Positions 12,457 to 25,079 of a stretch of 64,000 bases of DNA are shown piece by piece. The notes beneath the pieces were generated by a model. That model was not told where the DNA came from. It ran no database searches and saw only the letters and a list, made by a program, of their open reading frames with translations. The translations under genes were made by a program, and so were the position numbers. The DNA is taken from the NCBI RefSeq assembly GCF_000213175.1, contig NW_009799101.1, positions 1,591,470-1,655,469 on the forward strand, in the 5' to 3' direction. Each line of letters begins with the position of its first letter. Position 1 is the stretch's first letter. Source of the DNA: Neurospora tetrasperma FGSC 2508 (lineage: Eukaryota; Ascomycota; Sordariomycetes; Sordariales; Sordariaceae).

Positions 12457-14150
12457 ATGGCGAACGTGATCAACAACCTCTTTGGCGGCGCAAAGCCTGC
12501 CAGCGTCATTCCAGACAAGTCGGGCGATTCTGGTATGTGGCTTTGTTCTGTAATCCTATCTGCCGGACACATTTGGAAGCACCGTCATGTGCCCGTAATC
12601 GGGCGTGCCCGCCAACCGCCACGAACGGCCTCGATGTTCACGATGCCCTGGTCAGGCACGGTTGCTTGAGCTAGGCTCTAGATACCTATCCCAGCTGCTC
12701 TACCCACCAGACCTCGCATAATGCCGATCAATGGGCCTCTGCCGCGCTTCCAGAACCCCCAGACGCGACTCAAACCAGGTGGAATGACTGACCATTTGAA
12801 CCCCAGACTTCGCCGACTTCGCAGAGGGTGCCGACCCGTCCCCCATCCCCATCAGCCCCATAACGACCACTCTCGCCGGTGTCCAGCCCGAAAAGACCGC
12901 CGTCCCTTACACAAAGTGGTACAATGTGCACGAGCGCCACAGCCTTTCTGAATTCAAGGCCGAGGGCTTCATTCTGGCCGCCATCATCGTCGTGCTGATC
13001 CTCCATCTCTTCGGTGCCCGTCTGAACCGCTCCAAGGCCAAGAAGTGGATTCGCGCCCATGCTTCGACATTGGGCTCCGAGTTCGCCCTTGTTGGCTTCT
13101 CTGGCGTACCCAGGGCTCTTTCGGACAAATCTGGTGATGAGCTCACCCAGGCTTTGGCTGACGCCAACACCCAGAAGGGTGACGCCATCCTCAAGGAGAA
13201 GAGTCTCTTCGAGTTCGCGACCTACGCCACCGGCCGTGTCAACGTTGCCTTTGTCGATGTCAAGCTCACTCTGGTCAAGCGCTTCAACCCCTTCGTCACC
13301 CTCGCCGAGAACGTCATTGGTTTCTTCTGGGACAGCTATGCTCAGCCTAGCGATTCCGTCGAGGCCACCTTGTATCCCTTCGATGGCAAGGAGGTGCTTA
13401 CCGTTCCCGCTATGCCTGGCGCGGCTGAGCTCCGCCAGAACGACAAGAAGAGTACTTTTGACGGTTTTGTCTGGGCCATTGTCCACAAGGAGAGCATGAA
13501 GCAGGTCCGCGACGAGCGCTACGACGTGTCCCTTACCTACACCAAGGACAACAACAAGCTTCCCCAATGGTTGACGGTTATGACTGAGAGCGCTGAGATC
13601 ACTGATGCGCTGCTCACCCCTGAGCTGATCAAGGCTGCCGAGTCTGCTGGTGACCTCCTCGAATACCTCATTGTTTCCGATCAACCTTTGGACAAGCCCA
13701 AGACGTAAGTTTCAACCCGCCTTTCTGCCTACAAATTAAATTACCACACAGTTGTTGACATATGATCCCCTTCACAGTGTCGAGGAGACCAACCCCCGCA
13801 AGCGCATCTTCCTCAAGTACCGCCTCCCCTCGGACAACAACTACGAGCCTCTCCTGCCCATCTTCCAGTACTTCCTCCGCATGACGGACCAGCTTGTGCA
13901 GGTGGCGCACTTCCGCCCCGAGGTCCTCCGCAAGGTCAAGTCCGTTCGCGATGAGATGATCAAGGGCATCCAGAAGGCGAGCGAGCAGGAGAAGGCCGAG
14001 GAGCTGGCGGTCGAACGCGAGAAGCAACGCAAGGCCAAGCGTGATGCCGAGTTGGCCGCCATGGACGCCAAGGCGCAGAAGAAGTACCTCGAGAAGGAGA
14101 GGGAGAGGGAGGCCAAGAGGCAGACCAAGAAGATGACCACTAGGGCCTAA
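12457..14150 (+). CDS. CCDC47-like ER membrane protein (DUF1682, UPF0674)
   Basis: Exons 12457-12532, 12807-13704 and 13778-14150 join in phase to give 448 residues. The family (human CCDC47/calumin, fungal UPF0674) is an ER membrane protein. In animals it is part of the PAT chaperone complex, which works with ribosome-bound translocons to insert multi-spanning proteins. Visible features are a short acidic N-terminal part, one strong membrane helix at about residues 79-97 (GFILAAIIVVLILHLFGA), and a long cytosolic domain containing RPFNPF-like family sequence (VKRFNPFVTLAENVIGFFW). From about residue 385 a highly charged Lys/Glu/Arg helix follows, which in the family contacts the ribosome. 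The MANVINNLFGG start was chosen. The frame stays open upstream to about 12193, but that sequence is not protein-like. There is no cleavable signal peptide, unlike human CCDC47. Confidence 0.9.
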
Positions 14151-14761
14151 ACGTCCTGTTTCTTGGGCTTCTTCGAAATGTGTATGTGTGATGACTATGG
14201 AATGGAATAAGGGGGTAATGGGTTGGGGTTCGGATGACCCGGCAACGTGATGATGGTTTTGGCTAGGGATGATGACGGAGGCTACGATCAAAGTATACTA
14301 ATAATAACGTGTATATGCGTCTGTATGTTGTACAAGTATGTATAAAAATAATGTGGGGATGGGTTGATGAGTAAAGTGTGAACTTGAAAAAAAAAAAAAA
14401 AATCCTCATATGAAAGAACATGAAGTGTGGTGTCTATGATGTGCGAGCCCTGTTGGTGTGAGCAGGTATTGTGTTCGTCCTCGTCCAAAGACCATCGCAT
14501 GATGTTCTCCTCTACCCATTCCCTTATATCCCTCTGTCTCATATCGCAGGAGCGCGCGGAACAGTGTGACAAAAGCGGCCTTCCCAGCATAGCGAATCCG
14601 CTGTTCTGCATCGGTTGGTAGGAAAGAGCTTGGTTAGTATCAGCGTTCTCTGACGGTGATTGCATGCATAGGCTCCGAACATAGAGAAACGGATGGGTAA
14701 GCGATTAGAGTCATAGCATGACTTGGAGCTGAGATGAGAATGTAAATCAATGTAGAGGTAA
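14151..14761. other. Convergent 3' region of the CCDC47-like and ecm15-like genes
   Basis: There is no gene here. It contains AT-rich sequence and an A17 homopolymer near 14386-14402, fitting 3' UTR ends of the two genes that meet here. Confidence 0.65.
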
Positions 14762-15404
14762 CTAAGCAGACGACTCCCCCGTTTGATCCTCAGACAAGAT
14801 TGCTTGCACTCTCTTCACCTTGTCTTCAGCCGTCTGTTTCTTGTCGATTCTGTTGGAGTGGAAGAGAAGGGGAAATAAAGGGTCAGCAAGAGCAACGCAA
14901 CGCAACGCAACGCAACGCAACGCAACGCATGCAGGGATTAAGGTTGAATATCGAAGTGAAGAGCCCATACAAGGACAAGAAGGAGGAATAGAGTAAGAGG
15001 GGGGGGGGGGAAGAGAGAGAGGCCGGGGATTAGAAAAGAGCAAAACATACCGAGTCCCAACCCGCATAGACGTTTGTACCCGCTTCACGCCTCCCTGGTG
15101 AACAACCGCGTGGACTTGGCCGATGACTTTCATTACCTCATCCCAGGATCCTTCAACAGTAGTACCAGCCGAGTGCATTGTGGACTTTAACCCGCTGGCT
15201 GCCAACACCCTCTGCACCTCAGCCACCTCCTTGGCGACGGATACGTTGCCTGTGCCAACCTGTTGCCAAACAAACAACAGGGGTTCAGCATCTGTTCTTC
15301 ACGATGATGTTTATACATATATGGTTGATACTCACCGGAATCAAGCAAAAGTCTACGTAACACGACGCAGGGGTTTCGATGTTGGCGTAATCGCGGAAAC
15401 TCAT
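14762..15404 (-). CDS. ecm15: UPF0045 / MTH1187 thiamine-binding-fold protein (Ecm15-like)
   Basis: Exons 15404-15336, 15259-15051 and 14849-14762 join in phase to give 121 residues. The protein is a small cytosolic ferredoxin-like alpha/beta fold of the UPF0045/MTH1187/YkoF group, and yeast Ecm15 is about 104 residues. Family signatures seen are CLIPVGTG near residues 20-27, the segment containing VLAASGLKSTMHSAGTTVEGSWDEV, read here as two blocks around the conserved H-S-A-G-T-T-V-E-G, and VKRVQTSMRVGTR before the last intron. Related bacterial proteins bind thiamine or its precursors, but the function in fungi is not settled. The C-terminal tail is short and acidic. The second intron is unusually long at 201 bp and repetitive. 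The gene is divergent from the kinase gene across 2.1 kb. Confidence 0.9.
14891..14929. repeat. (GCAAC)7 pentanucleotide repeat in an intron
   Basis: Seven perfect copies of GCAAC lie in the second intron of the ecm15-like gene, followed about 70 bases later by a G12 run near 15000-15010. Confidence 0.95.
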
Positions 15405-17533
15405 TTTCAGGTAGGAAGGATGTTTGATTGTGATTTGAAGAGGTTTTTGGAGCAACCGGGAGATGTGACTGAGAAGATTTCGGTGGTGAGCAGGTCTGAA
15501 GAGACTCATATCTACCTCTAGAGCTAAAAGGGAGAGAATAGGACGTCCGAGCACGGATCAGATGTTCAGGTTGGTGGTTGCTGGTTGAGGTAGGTGTTGC
15601 TGGTGTGGGTTGCGTCACTGTCACTGCGGCTTGAAGACTTGAAGTTACTTGTACAGCTGGACGGAGCGTGCCTTCCTGGGGATGAGACCTTGGATAAGCG
15701 AAAAGCCCAAAAGACGGGAATCAAGCTTCAAGTGAAGAACTGTTCTTCGGTACCTGTGAAGAGGCTCAAGTCTACATTGAGGCTTCAAACGTTCATCTAC
15801 CAACTTTATCAACGAAATGTCAATTCAGGTTTCGCTTCATTAGCAGCACCGGCTCGAGGCTGGTTCATGATAGCTTATCCTGCGGCAAGATCTGAGCTTC
15901 CGCTATTCCCTCGTGAAGATGCAAACTGGATAACCCCACACTTTTGCTTCCTATCTGGAGTCTGAGAGCAATTAAAGAGGTACCTGCCCCTCACCCCACT
16001 TATAACTCGTGGCCTGTAAAGCCTCTCATCATAAAGCCCCGGGGAAAAGGAGAAAGTGGTTTCTGTGTGTGAATGCGTTCATATTGGACTTTGCTATCCT
16101 TGAAAGGAGACAACTCGGCTTGCAGGGGAAGTACGGAGGTCCAAGTCTCTGCCCAGCAACTTTACTGTGTCGACATAAATATGAAGGCATTGCGTTGCCG
16201 GGGAACCCTAGTGCTGGAGTCGATAGCGCTTGTTGGATGTCGTCAGAGGGCGTTCGGCATATTCTCAAGGTTTGCTGGTGTTGGATTAAGAATGCGAGAA
16301 CTCTAAGGGCAAACCCATCTCAGACATTTTGGTGGTGTAGATAACAGGACGTGTTGTAGCAGGCTGTAAACGGAATTGTTGACAGAGAGCTTTCGTTGGA
16401 AATGACCACACGATGTGGTTGATCAGGCAGCACGGAGTCCCTAGCCGAGATGACGGGGTCCATGTTATGGCAGAGGGTTGATGATTCTCTTGCATACCTG
16501 TACAATCGCCGTATCTCATCCGCCCTAACGCGCGACATCGTGACCCGTGACCTTGATTCCGCAAGACAAACTAAAAAAAACTAAAAACTTTGTGTCTTGG
16601 TCCTTGACTTTGTTGGCGCCACGTTGTAAAGTTTCAGTTGGGTTGATAGCTGTGTAAATGCTGTCCTCGCCCCAGCATGTGCAGATGTTAGTGCGTGATA
16701 CCTCCGCGATGCCAAGTCCATTGTCGTCTAAATGGTACATACAGCTGGCGGGCACCTGCAGTGTTGCGGAATGGACAGCATGGACTTGGGCACTTGCACC
16801 TGCAGGACAACTGCTGCGAGCCTGCTGTCAGTTGCCTCAACCCGCCATGGCCGCCATCCATCCTGTCGTCCCACGAGGCCGCCTAAAGAGAACTGGGTGT
16901 TAACAGGACGCGTTAACATGATGGCATGCTAGACTAGTCCATCGCTAGAGAAACAATCCCGGACGAACACGCCAACACCACCCAAACACCCAAGCACGTC
17001 CAAGGAACGGCACATTCGCTGCGACGAGACCGACATAGGTCTTCCCCCATCAACCATAGGCCCATCGCCCAGCAAGCCCCCCCGACCGCGAACCCACCGT
17101 CATCCCTGCGATTAGACAAGCTGGAAACCGGCCCCCGGGACCCTATTGACTGCCAGTCCCGTTGCTACTACACTACTGCCTACCTACTGACTACGACCAA
17201 CATCTGGTTTGCTCTTAGACACTTCTTTGTGGTGATCTGTTGTTAAGCGATTATGCATTGCTTGTAGACGGCCTCTCCCTCCTTCGATTGCTATACCTAC
17301 CTAGTTTCGATGCCGTGAAGAGCTGTCCAACTCCCAGTCGAGTCGCCTACCCACCGGTATCCTCAAACGACCGTCCCCTCCTTGCGCCCCTCGATCCAAG
17401 GCACCACCGCGTCCGTTGTCCGAGTGTCAGTCACTCTGCCGATTCTCCTTGCTCGCCAGTGCCCACCCCCCCTCCGAACCCAAACGAACCGTACGGCCCA
17501 TAAAGGTTTATAGGCCAACACACAGCCAGCGCG
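15405..17533. other. 2.1-kb divergent promoter region (ecm15-like / kinase)
   Basis: No gene is supported. The stretch nearest the kinase start (17150-17533) is pyrimidine rich with CTACCTACCTA words, fitting a long leader. The rest shows only short chance frames. Confidence 0.6.
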
Positions 17534-20500
17534 ATGGCTTCGTTTGGACACGCGGTGCCGGCGGCTGCCCCGAGGCCCGGTCCGTATGGAGCAGCGTACG
17601 GGGCCCCCGTGGCGGTCAGCGCCCCTGCCGCCCCAGCAGGCACCTTTGCGCCCGGCACCAAGATCCAATGCGGCTCCCACCGAGTTGTCATCCAAAAGTA
17701 TCTTTCCGAAGGCGGCTTCGCACATGTCTATCTGGTCAAGCTGCCGGCGGCGGTCAATGGCACCGACCTGGCCGTGCTGAAGAGGGTCGCCGTGCCGGAC
17801 AAGGAGGCCCTCCGCGGCATGCGCACCGAGGTCGAGACCATGAAGCGCCTCAAGGGCCACAAGGCCATCGTCACCTACATCGATTCGCATGCCTCTGAGA
17901 TGCGTGGCACTGGCGGCTACGAGGTCTTTCTCCTGATGGAATACTGCAATGGCGGCGGTCTTATCGACTTCATGAACACCCGCTTGCAGCACCGTCTGAC
18001 CGAGCCCGAAATCCTCAACATCTTCTCGGACGTTGCTGAAGGTGTTGCTTGCATGCATTACCTTAAGCCGCCACTGCTGCACCGCGACCTGAAGGTTGAG
18101 AACGTGCTCATCAACATGGTAGGCAGTGTCAGGAAGTTCAAGCTATGCGACTTTGGCTCGGCCGCCCCGCCTCGCCCAGCCCCGACCACCGTTACAGAGT
18201 GCCGCCTTGTGGACGAAGACATCCAAAAGCATACGACGATGCAGTACAGGAGTCCTGAAATGGTCGACGTATACCGCAAACAACCCATCGACGAGAAATC
18301 AGACATCTGGGCGCTGGGCGTCCTACTCTACAAGCTGTGCTATTATACCACACCGTTCGAAGAAGGAGGGACCTTGGCGATTCTGAATGCCAGCTACAAG
18401 TTCCATACCTACCCTGTTTTCTCTGACCGGTTGAAGAAGCTCATCGGTAAGCATCCCGTGGCCGCCTGTTCTTGGACCTAGCACTCATCCGTTTTCAGCC
18501 TGGATGCTACAGGAGAACCAACAAGCCCGACCAAATATCTATCAGGTGCTCCGCGAAGCTTGCGCAATGCAAGGGAAGGAGCCTCCTGTCAAAGACGCAA
18601 GTGTTCCTGGTGCCTTCTGAGTGTGCTTTCGTCCGGCAACTAACCTCTGTACAGATCTACACGGGGACGCATGTCGACACGAGGAAACGCGAACACTCAC
18701 TGAGTCAGGCTAGGTCTCCCCCAGTCGTTGGCGCTGTATTTGCGGCCCCGGTAGTCCAACAACAGGTTATTCCCGAAGTCGAGCGGATGCGACGAGGAAG
18801 GCTCCCTGCCCCGTCTCAACCAGTATCCCAACCGACAACGCCCAGTCCCGGGCCCGGGAAAGTCACGAATGGTGACCCATTTGCTGCACTTGATACCAAG
18901 CTCCCACTCAAGAATGCCGATGAGCTATCGAATAAGTTTCCGACGCTGGATCAGTTTTCTCTTCTACATGATAAGGGGACCAAGTTTGACTTCGACAGTG
19001 GTGTCCCTCAACCCCCACAGCAACAAAAGGACATTTCGCAAAGGGTAGCCGAAAGACTAGCGGACGAGGTGTTCAAGGTCAAACCGTCACCGTCTTCGAC
19101 TCCTGGGCCGATGAGCCAACGTGTATCGCTTGATCTGAACAAGGGAAATCCGTACGCGGCTGCTATGGAGTCTCAGCGCATATCACCATCCGTCAACCCG
19201 GCTTCCACACTTCCGAGGCAAGGCGAGCCAAGCCGTGCTTCAACCATGATCTCAAATATACCCGAACTCAAAGCGATCTCTTCGCCGAATGCGCAAAGTC
19301 CGTTCCAGACTCCTCCAGCAACTAGGCCTAAGATGGTTTCAACTGGAACCATGACCGAATCACCGCCGCCGGTATATCGTTTCCCACCAGCAGAGCATCA
19401 CCGGGCGGCTAGTGTCCCCCGGCAGCAAGAGACTGGTCCCACGTCATACACACGCGCTGTCACAACGGTGTTATTATCCCCTGGAGCCGCCGGATCGCCA
19501 AACGCTCCGTTGCAAGGGCAAATGCACACTGCGCAAGCGCATCACCCCAGGTCCTCGAGACCGTCACTTGAAGGTGGCCGCCCAAGCTTCGATGCCTTTG
19601 ACTTGCCGACAAGATCCAAAGAGCCGGAGAGCAGTTCATCCCGGTCACGACCTGCCAGTATCTATCTTGAATCAGACCTGACCTACTTGCGTGAAAAAGA
19701 GGCGGCTGCAAAACCACTGCACTCGCCGAGCCTTTCCGCGTCCAGATTCTCATTGGACAAGGGTCCCCCTTCGCCAAAGCTGGAGGAGGAGCGCAACATT
19801 CGGTCCAGCGTCGAATTTCTGCGCTCAATGGAGGATTCCGATACTAAGAAGAAAGACAAGGGTACCAAGCATCATTCTAAGCGCTCAAGCTTGAGCTCCC
19901 TTAGTGCCGGTACCAAGAACCTCTTTGCTGGAAAATTCGGAGATGCATTCAAGAGATTTGAAGGTGGCACAAATAACAGCGGACCTCCGAGGTCGCCATC
20001 TCCTCTGAAGGATGTTGATGCAGAAGTCGACCGTTTCAATAAGTTGACACCAATTGCGGGATCCGAGGTAAATGACGACAGGAGCGATGATGGCCGGCGA
20101 TTTGAAGACGATCACATAGACGAGATGACTCCCGAAATGCGTCGGGAGGAAGAAGCACGCATGTTGGCAGCAGAAGAAGCTCGTGTCGCTGCTGCGCAGG
20201 CCGAGTATCGTGCTCGCGTTGCACAGCGTACCGGTACGGGTTCAGCAACGGGCCCGACACCGCTGCCCAAGAGCATTGGCGGTGTCCCTCGCGCTGTGTC
20301 TATTCAGAACAAGGTCCAGAGTCTCCTGGATGAGAGCAGCCGTTCGGCGCCAGTGTCAAGGACAGCTCACGGCTATGGCCACTATACCGATGCCGATGCC
20401 GGTGGGCCTCGTGGCTCGACTGACAGTCTTGGAGATTCGCGGCCCGCGGTTGCAAAGAAGCCCATTGCCATTACCGGACAGCCCGTGTCCGGATCTTTAC

Positions 20501-20976
20501 CGCGACCCCCGACCTCATCCGGCATGTCCAGTATGGAGCAAACTATGACTGGTCGCGCCTCCATAACCGTGACGGGGGGGAAACCGGCCGCACCTCCGAA
20601 ACCCACGCGACTTACCGCAAACTTAACAGCCGGCGGTGGAGCTGGCTCGCCGCCCAGACAGTCCTACAGCACCAGCACGATAAGCCTGCACAGACAGCTG
20701 GGGCCCGGGACCCCCTCGAGCTCATTAATAGACAGTGATAGAAGCGACAGTATCGGAGCGAGAGCGGGGGGAGACTACAGCAGAACAAGCAGAGAAGCGC
20801 TGGTCGCCGTCGAGGGTTTGCCCGGGCAAGATTCCCCCATGCTACTGCAGATGTCGGCGTCCGAGAAGGATGATTATATCAAGGACTTTCAAAAGCGGTT
20901 TCCTAGCCTTACGAGTATAGAGATGGTCGAGACAGATGTGGGAGCTAGGTCTGGAACCAGGGGTGATGGTGAATGA
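17534..20976 (+). CDS. Ser/Thr kinase of the NAK family (Ark1/Prk1/AAK1-like)
   Basis: Exons 17534-18446, 18499-18596 and 18655-20976 join in phase to give 1110 residues. In yeast these kinases (Ark1, Prk1, Akl1) phosphorylate endocytic coat proteins such as Pan1 and Sla1 and end actin-patch assembly. The animal relatives AAK1 and BIKE act on clathrin adaptors. The kinase domain spans about residues 50-335. It shows a Gly-rich loop LSEGGFAHVY, a VAIK-type Lys in AVLKR near residue 82, HRDLKVEN near 183, DFG (CDFGSA) near 205, and an APE-type YRSPEMVD. The line EN..ARPNIYQVLREAC is typical of the C-lobe of this family. A long Ser/Pro-rich disordered tail follows, ending in a conserved-looking segment FQKRFPSLTSIEMVE. 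The second intron begins with GC, not GT. All catalytic residues are present, so it should be active. Confidence 0.95.
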
Positions 20977-21982
20977 GATGTTGCCCGCTGAGGATCGCCG
21001 GTGCCGCTGATGAAGGAAAGAAAGGATAATGTCGTGCGACAATTACACAAGGTCATGAAGCGTCGTTGAATGCGCTGCTGTTTGCCTGTTCTTGTTGATG
21101 TTGTGACACTTTACAAGTTAGAGAAGGAGTGATGATGTAACGCGCTTTTCCGCAAGACAGTTATGCCCTTTGTTGAACAGGCATGCGCGCACACACATGC
21201 TATCTATAGGCACAACTATATCTATCGATCCATTAGTACCATATTTATAATTGCAATGCACATAGACAACACACTCCTGAAGCGGGATCGAAGTTTTAGC
21301 AAGAAATCAGGTTCACCGTCGATATTGGGGTGAAAGATGACGTTCAGTCCCTAGAGGTAGTCTTGCACTCTCATTTGCATTCATTCATCCATCCATCCAT
21401 CCTTCCTCCATCTATCCAACACTGCCACTGCCCCTCTTCCCTCCTCTCCCCTCGTTAGACCCTCCCTCGCCTCCTAGGGACACAAACCATATCTATGTGA
21501 CCTTCTGATCGAAATTGCAACCCTCTATCTTTCTCTGTCACGCTAACACCATCCCACTACATCGCACTGGTTATCTTCTAGCCTATATCATCACCATTTA
21601 AGTTCCACGGTGTAGCAAGCGACCGAGGGAGGGTGGGAGGGTATCGTATCCGATCCGTTATATATCTCTCACATCTGTTCATTATTTCGTCATCTATGGC
21701 TGTGCCTCGAACTCCTCCATTCGTGAATGACCTATCACGTCGCTTAGCTTTTATTTTCAAATTTTTTTTTTTCCCCCCTTTCCCCTCAACGTCTTTGGGT
21801 ACACGTATAAGCAGGATTTTCACCACCAGGTTTTCTATATCACATCACAACAAACGAACCAACTTGACTTTTCTATGATCATCACTTAACTGTAGTAAGT
21901 TATGTATCTGCGCCACACACTGATCCGAGTTTCTTTGGTCACATGCGTTATAACGGTGGTCACAACGGTCAAAAGCCACAGC

Positions 21983-22017
21983 CGGTTTGGTTTGGTTTGG
22001 TTTGGTTTGGTTTGGTT
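21983..22017. repeat. (GGTTT)7 minisatellite
   Basis: This is a perfect head-to-tail pentanucleotide run in the convergent region. Confidence 0.95.
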
Positions 22018-22305
22018 AGTCGACACTGGCACATTGCGCCCACACTAGGTACATACTTAAACCTATATTGGTATCAATATTCGAGATTCGATATTCGCGA
22101 GTCTCAAGTTTCTTGCCCAAGATAGATTGCTCAATCCAGGCTGACCACAGTAATTACATAGGACCCTACTACGTGCGCCCGTAGGTATTATGATGCCTAC
22201 CTAGTGAAGAGAAGATGATGAAGTAAATGTGTCCATAACCCCCACACCTATCGACCGGGCAGGCAGACTCGGCAGAGTATGTAGGTAGGTACACCACAGT
22301 TTGCA

Positions 22306-22331
22306 GGACTGACTGACTGACTGACTGACTG
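22306..22331. repeat. (GACT)6 microsatellite
   Basis: This is an uninterrupted GACT run ending in GTCTGG. Confidence 0.95.
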
Positions 22332-22698
22332 TCTGGCTTGCGGCCGTTGAGTGCCCACTCAGTCAATCCCCGGCGGCGAGTTCGAACCAGTCAGTGTACA
22401 TGGCCACAGTAAGGAAGCTAAGTAAATAAATATATTAGAAAAATAATTCATATCGATGCATCGCATAAGGGTTTTCTTCAGATGGCTGAGACAAGGCCTG
22501 AAAGATGTCCTCTGATAGGATCTTAGGGCCGGGGTAGGGCGGGGAGTTAGAATTGTACGTAGTGACAGCAGTCAGCCAGAAATCCCGTCCGGAGCGCTCA
22601 CTCACTCACTGTCCGCTCCGTCCGGGATTAAATCGGAGGGTTGAACCGAGTGGATAACCTCCGATCATTCGCGCGGAGGTGGCATCCGACTGCGTAGT

Positions 22699-22728
22699 GT
22701 ATGTATGTATGTATGTATGTATGTATGT
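22699..22728. repeat. (TATG)7 microsatellite
   Basis: This is a perfect tetranucleotide run. A shorter inverted counterpart (CATA)3 lies at 22798-22810, so the two could pair in RNA. Confidence 0.95.
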
Positions 22729-24166
22729 GTCCAATCCGTCGTCCCACACCCATTTGATACTTTTGTGTTGGTTAGGTTGTTGCGGTATAGTTAGTGTACA
22801 TACATACATATGTACCTCCGTTGTGGAGTCAACTCGGAGCGGGGCCGGGGTCGTTGGGCCGCTGTTGAGGGGAGGGGGGCGGGGGCGGCGGTCGGACTCG
22901 GAGCGGTTTGGCTTTTGACCGGAGTTACGGAGGAAGAGCCAGGTCGGGAATAGCGTCAAACACTGACTGACCACAGCCGGACTGGCTCACCGGCGTACGT
23001 CTAACAAACAAGTATGGGGTATGGGGTAGTCTAGTCCTTCTTGGGTGTTGGCGCCGTCGTTTCGCTACCGAAAAGTCACTACAAAAGTCACCACCTCCAC
23101 AATCCACATTGTCTCGGTGAAATTCCAACAGATGTGGATTTTTTTTGGTTGGCTTGTCCCAGATGACATCAAGGTTTGGGGGTTGGGTATGGGGTTGGGA
23201 TGGAGATGATAATGCCACGACAAGGCTATTCCTGGAGCAAATTAGTTAGCAGACAGTCATAGAGCTACTGTGGGAAATGTTTTCCAAGAAATCGTCAAGC
23301 GCTTTGACAGTCTTGGAACTATTGACATACGTAAGACAATAGTTTTGGACCGGTGAATCAAAAACTGCTATGAGGTGCCGGCAACCGTCGAACCGAGGAC
23401 AGCCGAATACCCGGGGCTGGTCGTTGTTGGAGCCATGGATGAGCATGTATGAAAGGGGAGTTTTTAGATAGCATCATCAGGTGAAAATCTGAAGACAATG
23501 GTGAGTGCTGGAATGGTCTGATTCTCGCCGTTATATATGATAACCGTAAATGCAATGGACAACTACAACAGCAAAGATGACCTCCATCCGTCCAGAACCA
23601 TGATTACGTGCCTGCTTATCGAGAGGTATATAGACGTCCCAATCTGTTGTGTTCTATGAATGACCTGCTTATATATATAGCTGATGAAAATGATGATCAA
23701 AAAACACACAAAAGTGGCATCAACATTAAATGAAAATTGATATACAATGCTTTTTATCAATATCTCTTTTTTTGCGTGATCGCCGCCGCCGCCCGTGAGA
23801 GCTGGTCAGAGATTGAGTGGGATGTCCTTTCTCCTCTGTTTCTTAAAGAGTTCCGCCTGCCTGCCTGTCCTGTCCTGTCATAAAAACTTTTTGTTCCAAT
23901 ATCAAAATATCCCAAAAATACGCCACCCCAGATGAGCAAATACTCCCAATGTTGAGGCAATCAATGCAAAGAAGCGCCGAACGATATCTAATCCGGCCAA
24001 AACAACCCCGGTTTTTAGTGTGCCCATGCCCAAATCTGGTATGCCAATGACACGCAGGTAACCAGTAAGATGCTCAATAACAATAAAAGTGATGTCGGAG
24101 AAAAGAAAAGAAAAGTGTTCTTTTGTCGGAAGCAGAAAGAGAAGCAGAAGAAGCAAACAATGACTG

Positions 24167-25079
24167 TTATCTCCCTACCAAGGGGGTGACAAGCTCAATG
24201 CTCTTCGGCCTCGAGTAGATCCCTGGCCTGCGGCTTGGTAGCGGTCGGTCATTATACGCATCTCCCGCACCGCCATAGTAGTGGCCCTCATACGTAGAGG
24301 AGAAAAAACCGGACTGCTGGTTCGAGTACGAGTTGTTGGGGCTGGCGGCCGAGCTGCGGTTGGAGAAAGGCCAAACGTTCGCGTGGTAGCTGCCTACAGG
24401 CGGCGGAGAGGGGGGGCTGGCTGGCCTGCTGCCATAAAGGGAAGATTTGAGGGCATTGATGGCTGAGGACTGGCCGGTTCCCGGGGTGGTAGGTGGGGAG
24501 ACATATGTTGAGTTGGGACGCGATGGAGATGCGCGGGGGATGATGTCTCGCGGCTCTGAGGAGGCCGAGTAGAAAGGGTAGTAAGTTGGAGCGTTCGACC
24601 CGATCCAGCTGCGAGATGAGGATGAAGAGGCACCGAAACCTTCTTGGTCGCTTAAGCGGCAGCTAGTGGCTTGGGGTTAGTCCTTGAGATTCAGCAAATT
24701 GGTTTGGGGGCGGTTGTTGGAACTTACTCCTTGGAGCAATAGAGGGATTGGTCGTGATCGGGGATAAACTGCTTCTCGCAAGACATGCTATAAGACTGCG
24801 TGTCAGCACAGAGCACGACCCTGGAAGGTTATACAAAGAGGTGAAAGAGCAGGCAGGGATAACATACCAGAACTGGGGAAAGCTTTCCCGCTCCTCCTCA
24901 AACCAACGCTCTTCTTCCATCTGCCTCTCACGATCCCTCATGTTCCTGCCCAGCTTCTGGGAGGTTTGAGGGGTTGTGGTTCTCCTTGTCAGGGTAGGTC
25001 GGGTCGAAGGAGCTTTTCGGACGTCGGTCATCGAAGTGTTGCCAGAAGCATGCCCGGACCTTCGGCGTTGGTGATGCAT
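24167..25079 (-). CDS. Ecl1-like chronological lifespan regulator (zinc-binding)
   Basis: Exons 25079-24868, 24787-24728 and 24662-24167 join in phase to give 255 residues. Ecl1-family proteins (fission yeast Ecl1, Ecl2, Ecl3; Pfam life-span regulatory factor) extend chronological lifespan and respond to sulfur or zinc starvation. The diagnostic finger is seen at residues 71-92 as C-x2-C-x13-C-x3-C (CMSCEKQF ... YCSKDC). It is assembled across two introns, and this fixes the acceptor at 24788 rather than the nearer CAG. Upstream is a very basic N-terminus, then a Glu-rich stretch (RQMEEERWFEEERE). Downstream is a Ser/Pro/Asn-rich tail ending SIELVTPLVGR, which resembles the end of other filamentous-fungal members as I recall them. 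It is longer than the yeast proteins. Nuclear location and a stress role are inferred from family. Confidence 0.85.

Larger units (their letters stand above)
20977..24166. other. 3.2-kb convergent intergenic region rich in microsatellites
   Basis: There is no gene here. It lies between the 3' ends of the kinase and Ecl1-like genes. Several simple repeats cluster between 21983 and 22810 (GGTTT, GACT and TATG units), with flanking AT-rich stretches. Confidence 0.65.

Noticed and set aside
12770-13684. 304-codon minus-strand open frame
   Set aside because: It is antisense to the CCDC47-like gene, whose own frame has clear family motifs and introns.
22370-22400. Possible tRNA B-box (GAGTTCGAACC)
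   Set aside because: No A-box or cloverleaf can be folded around it. The flanks are a GACT repeat and random sequence.
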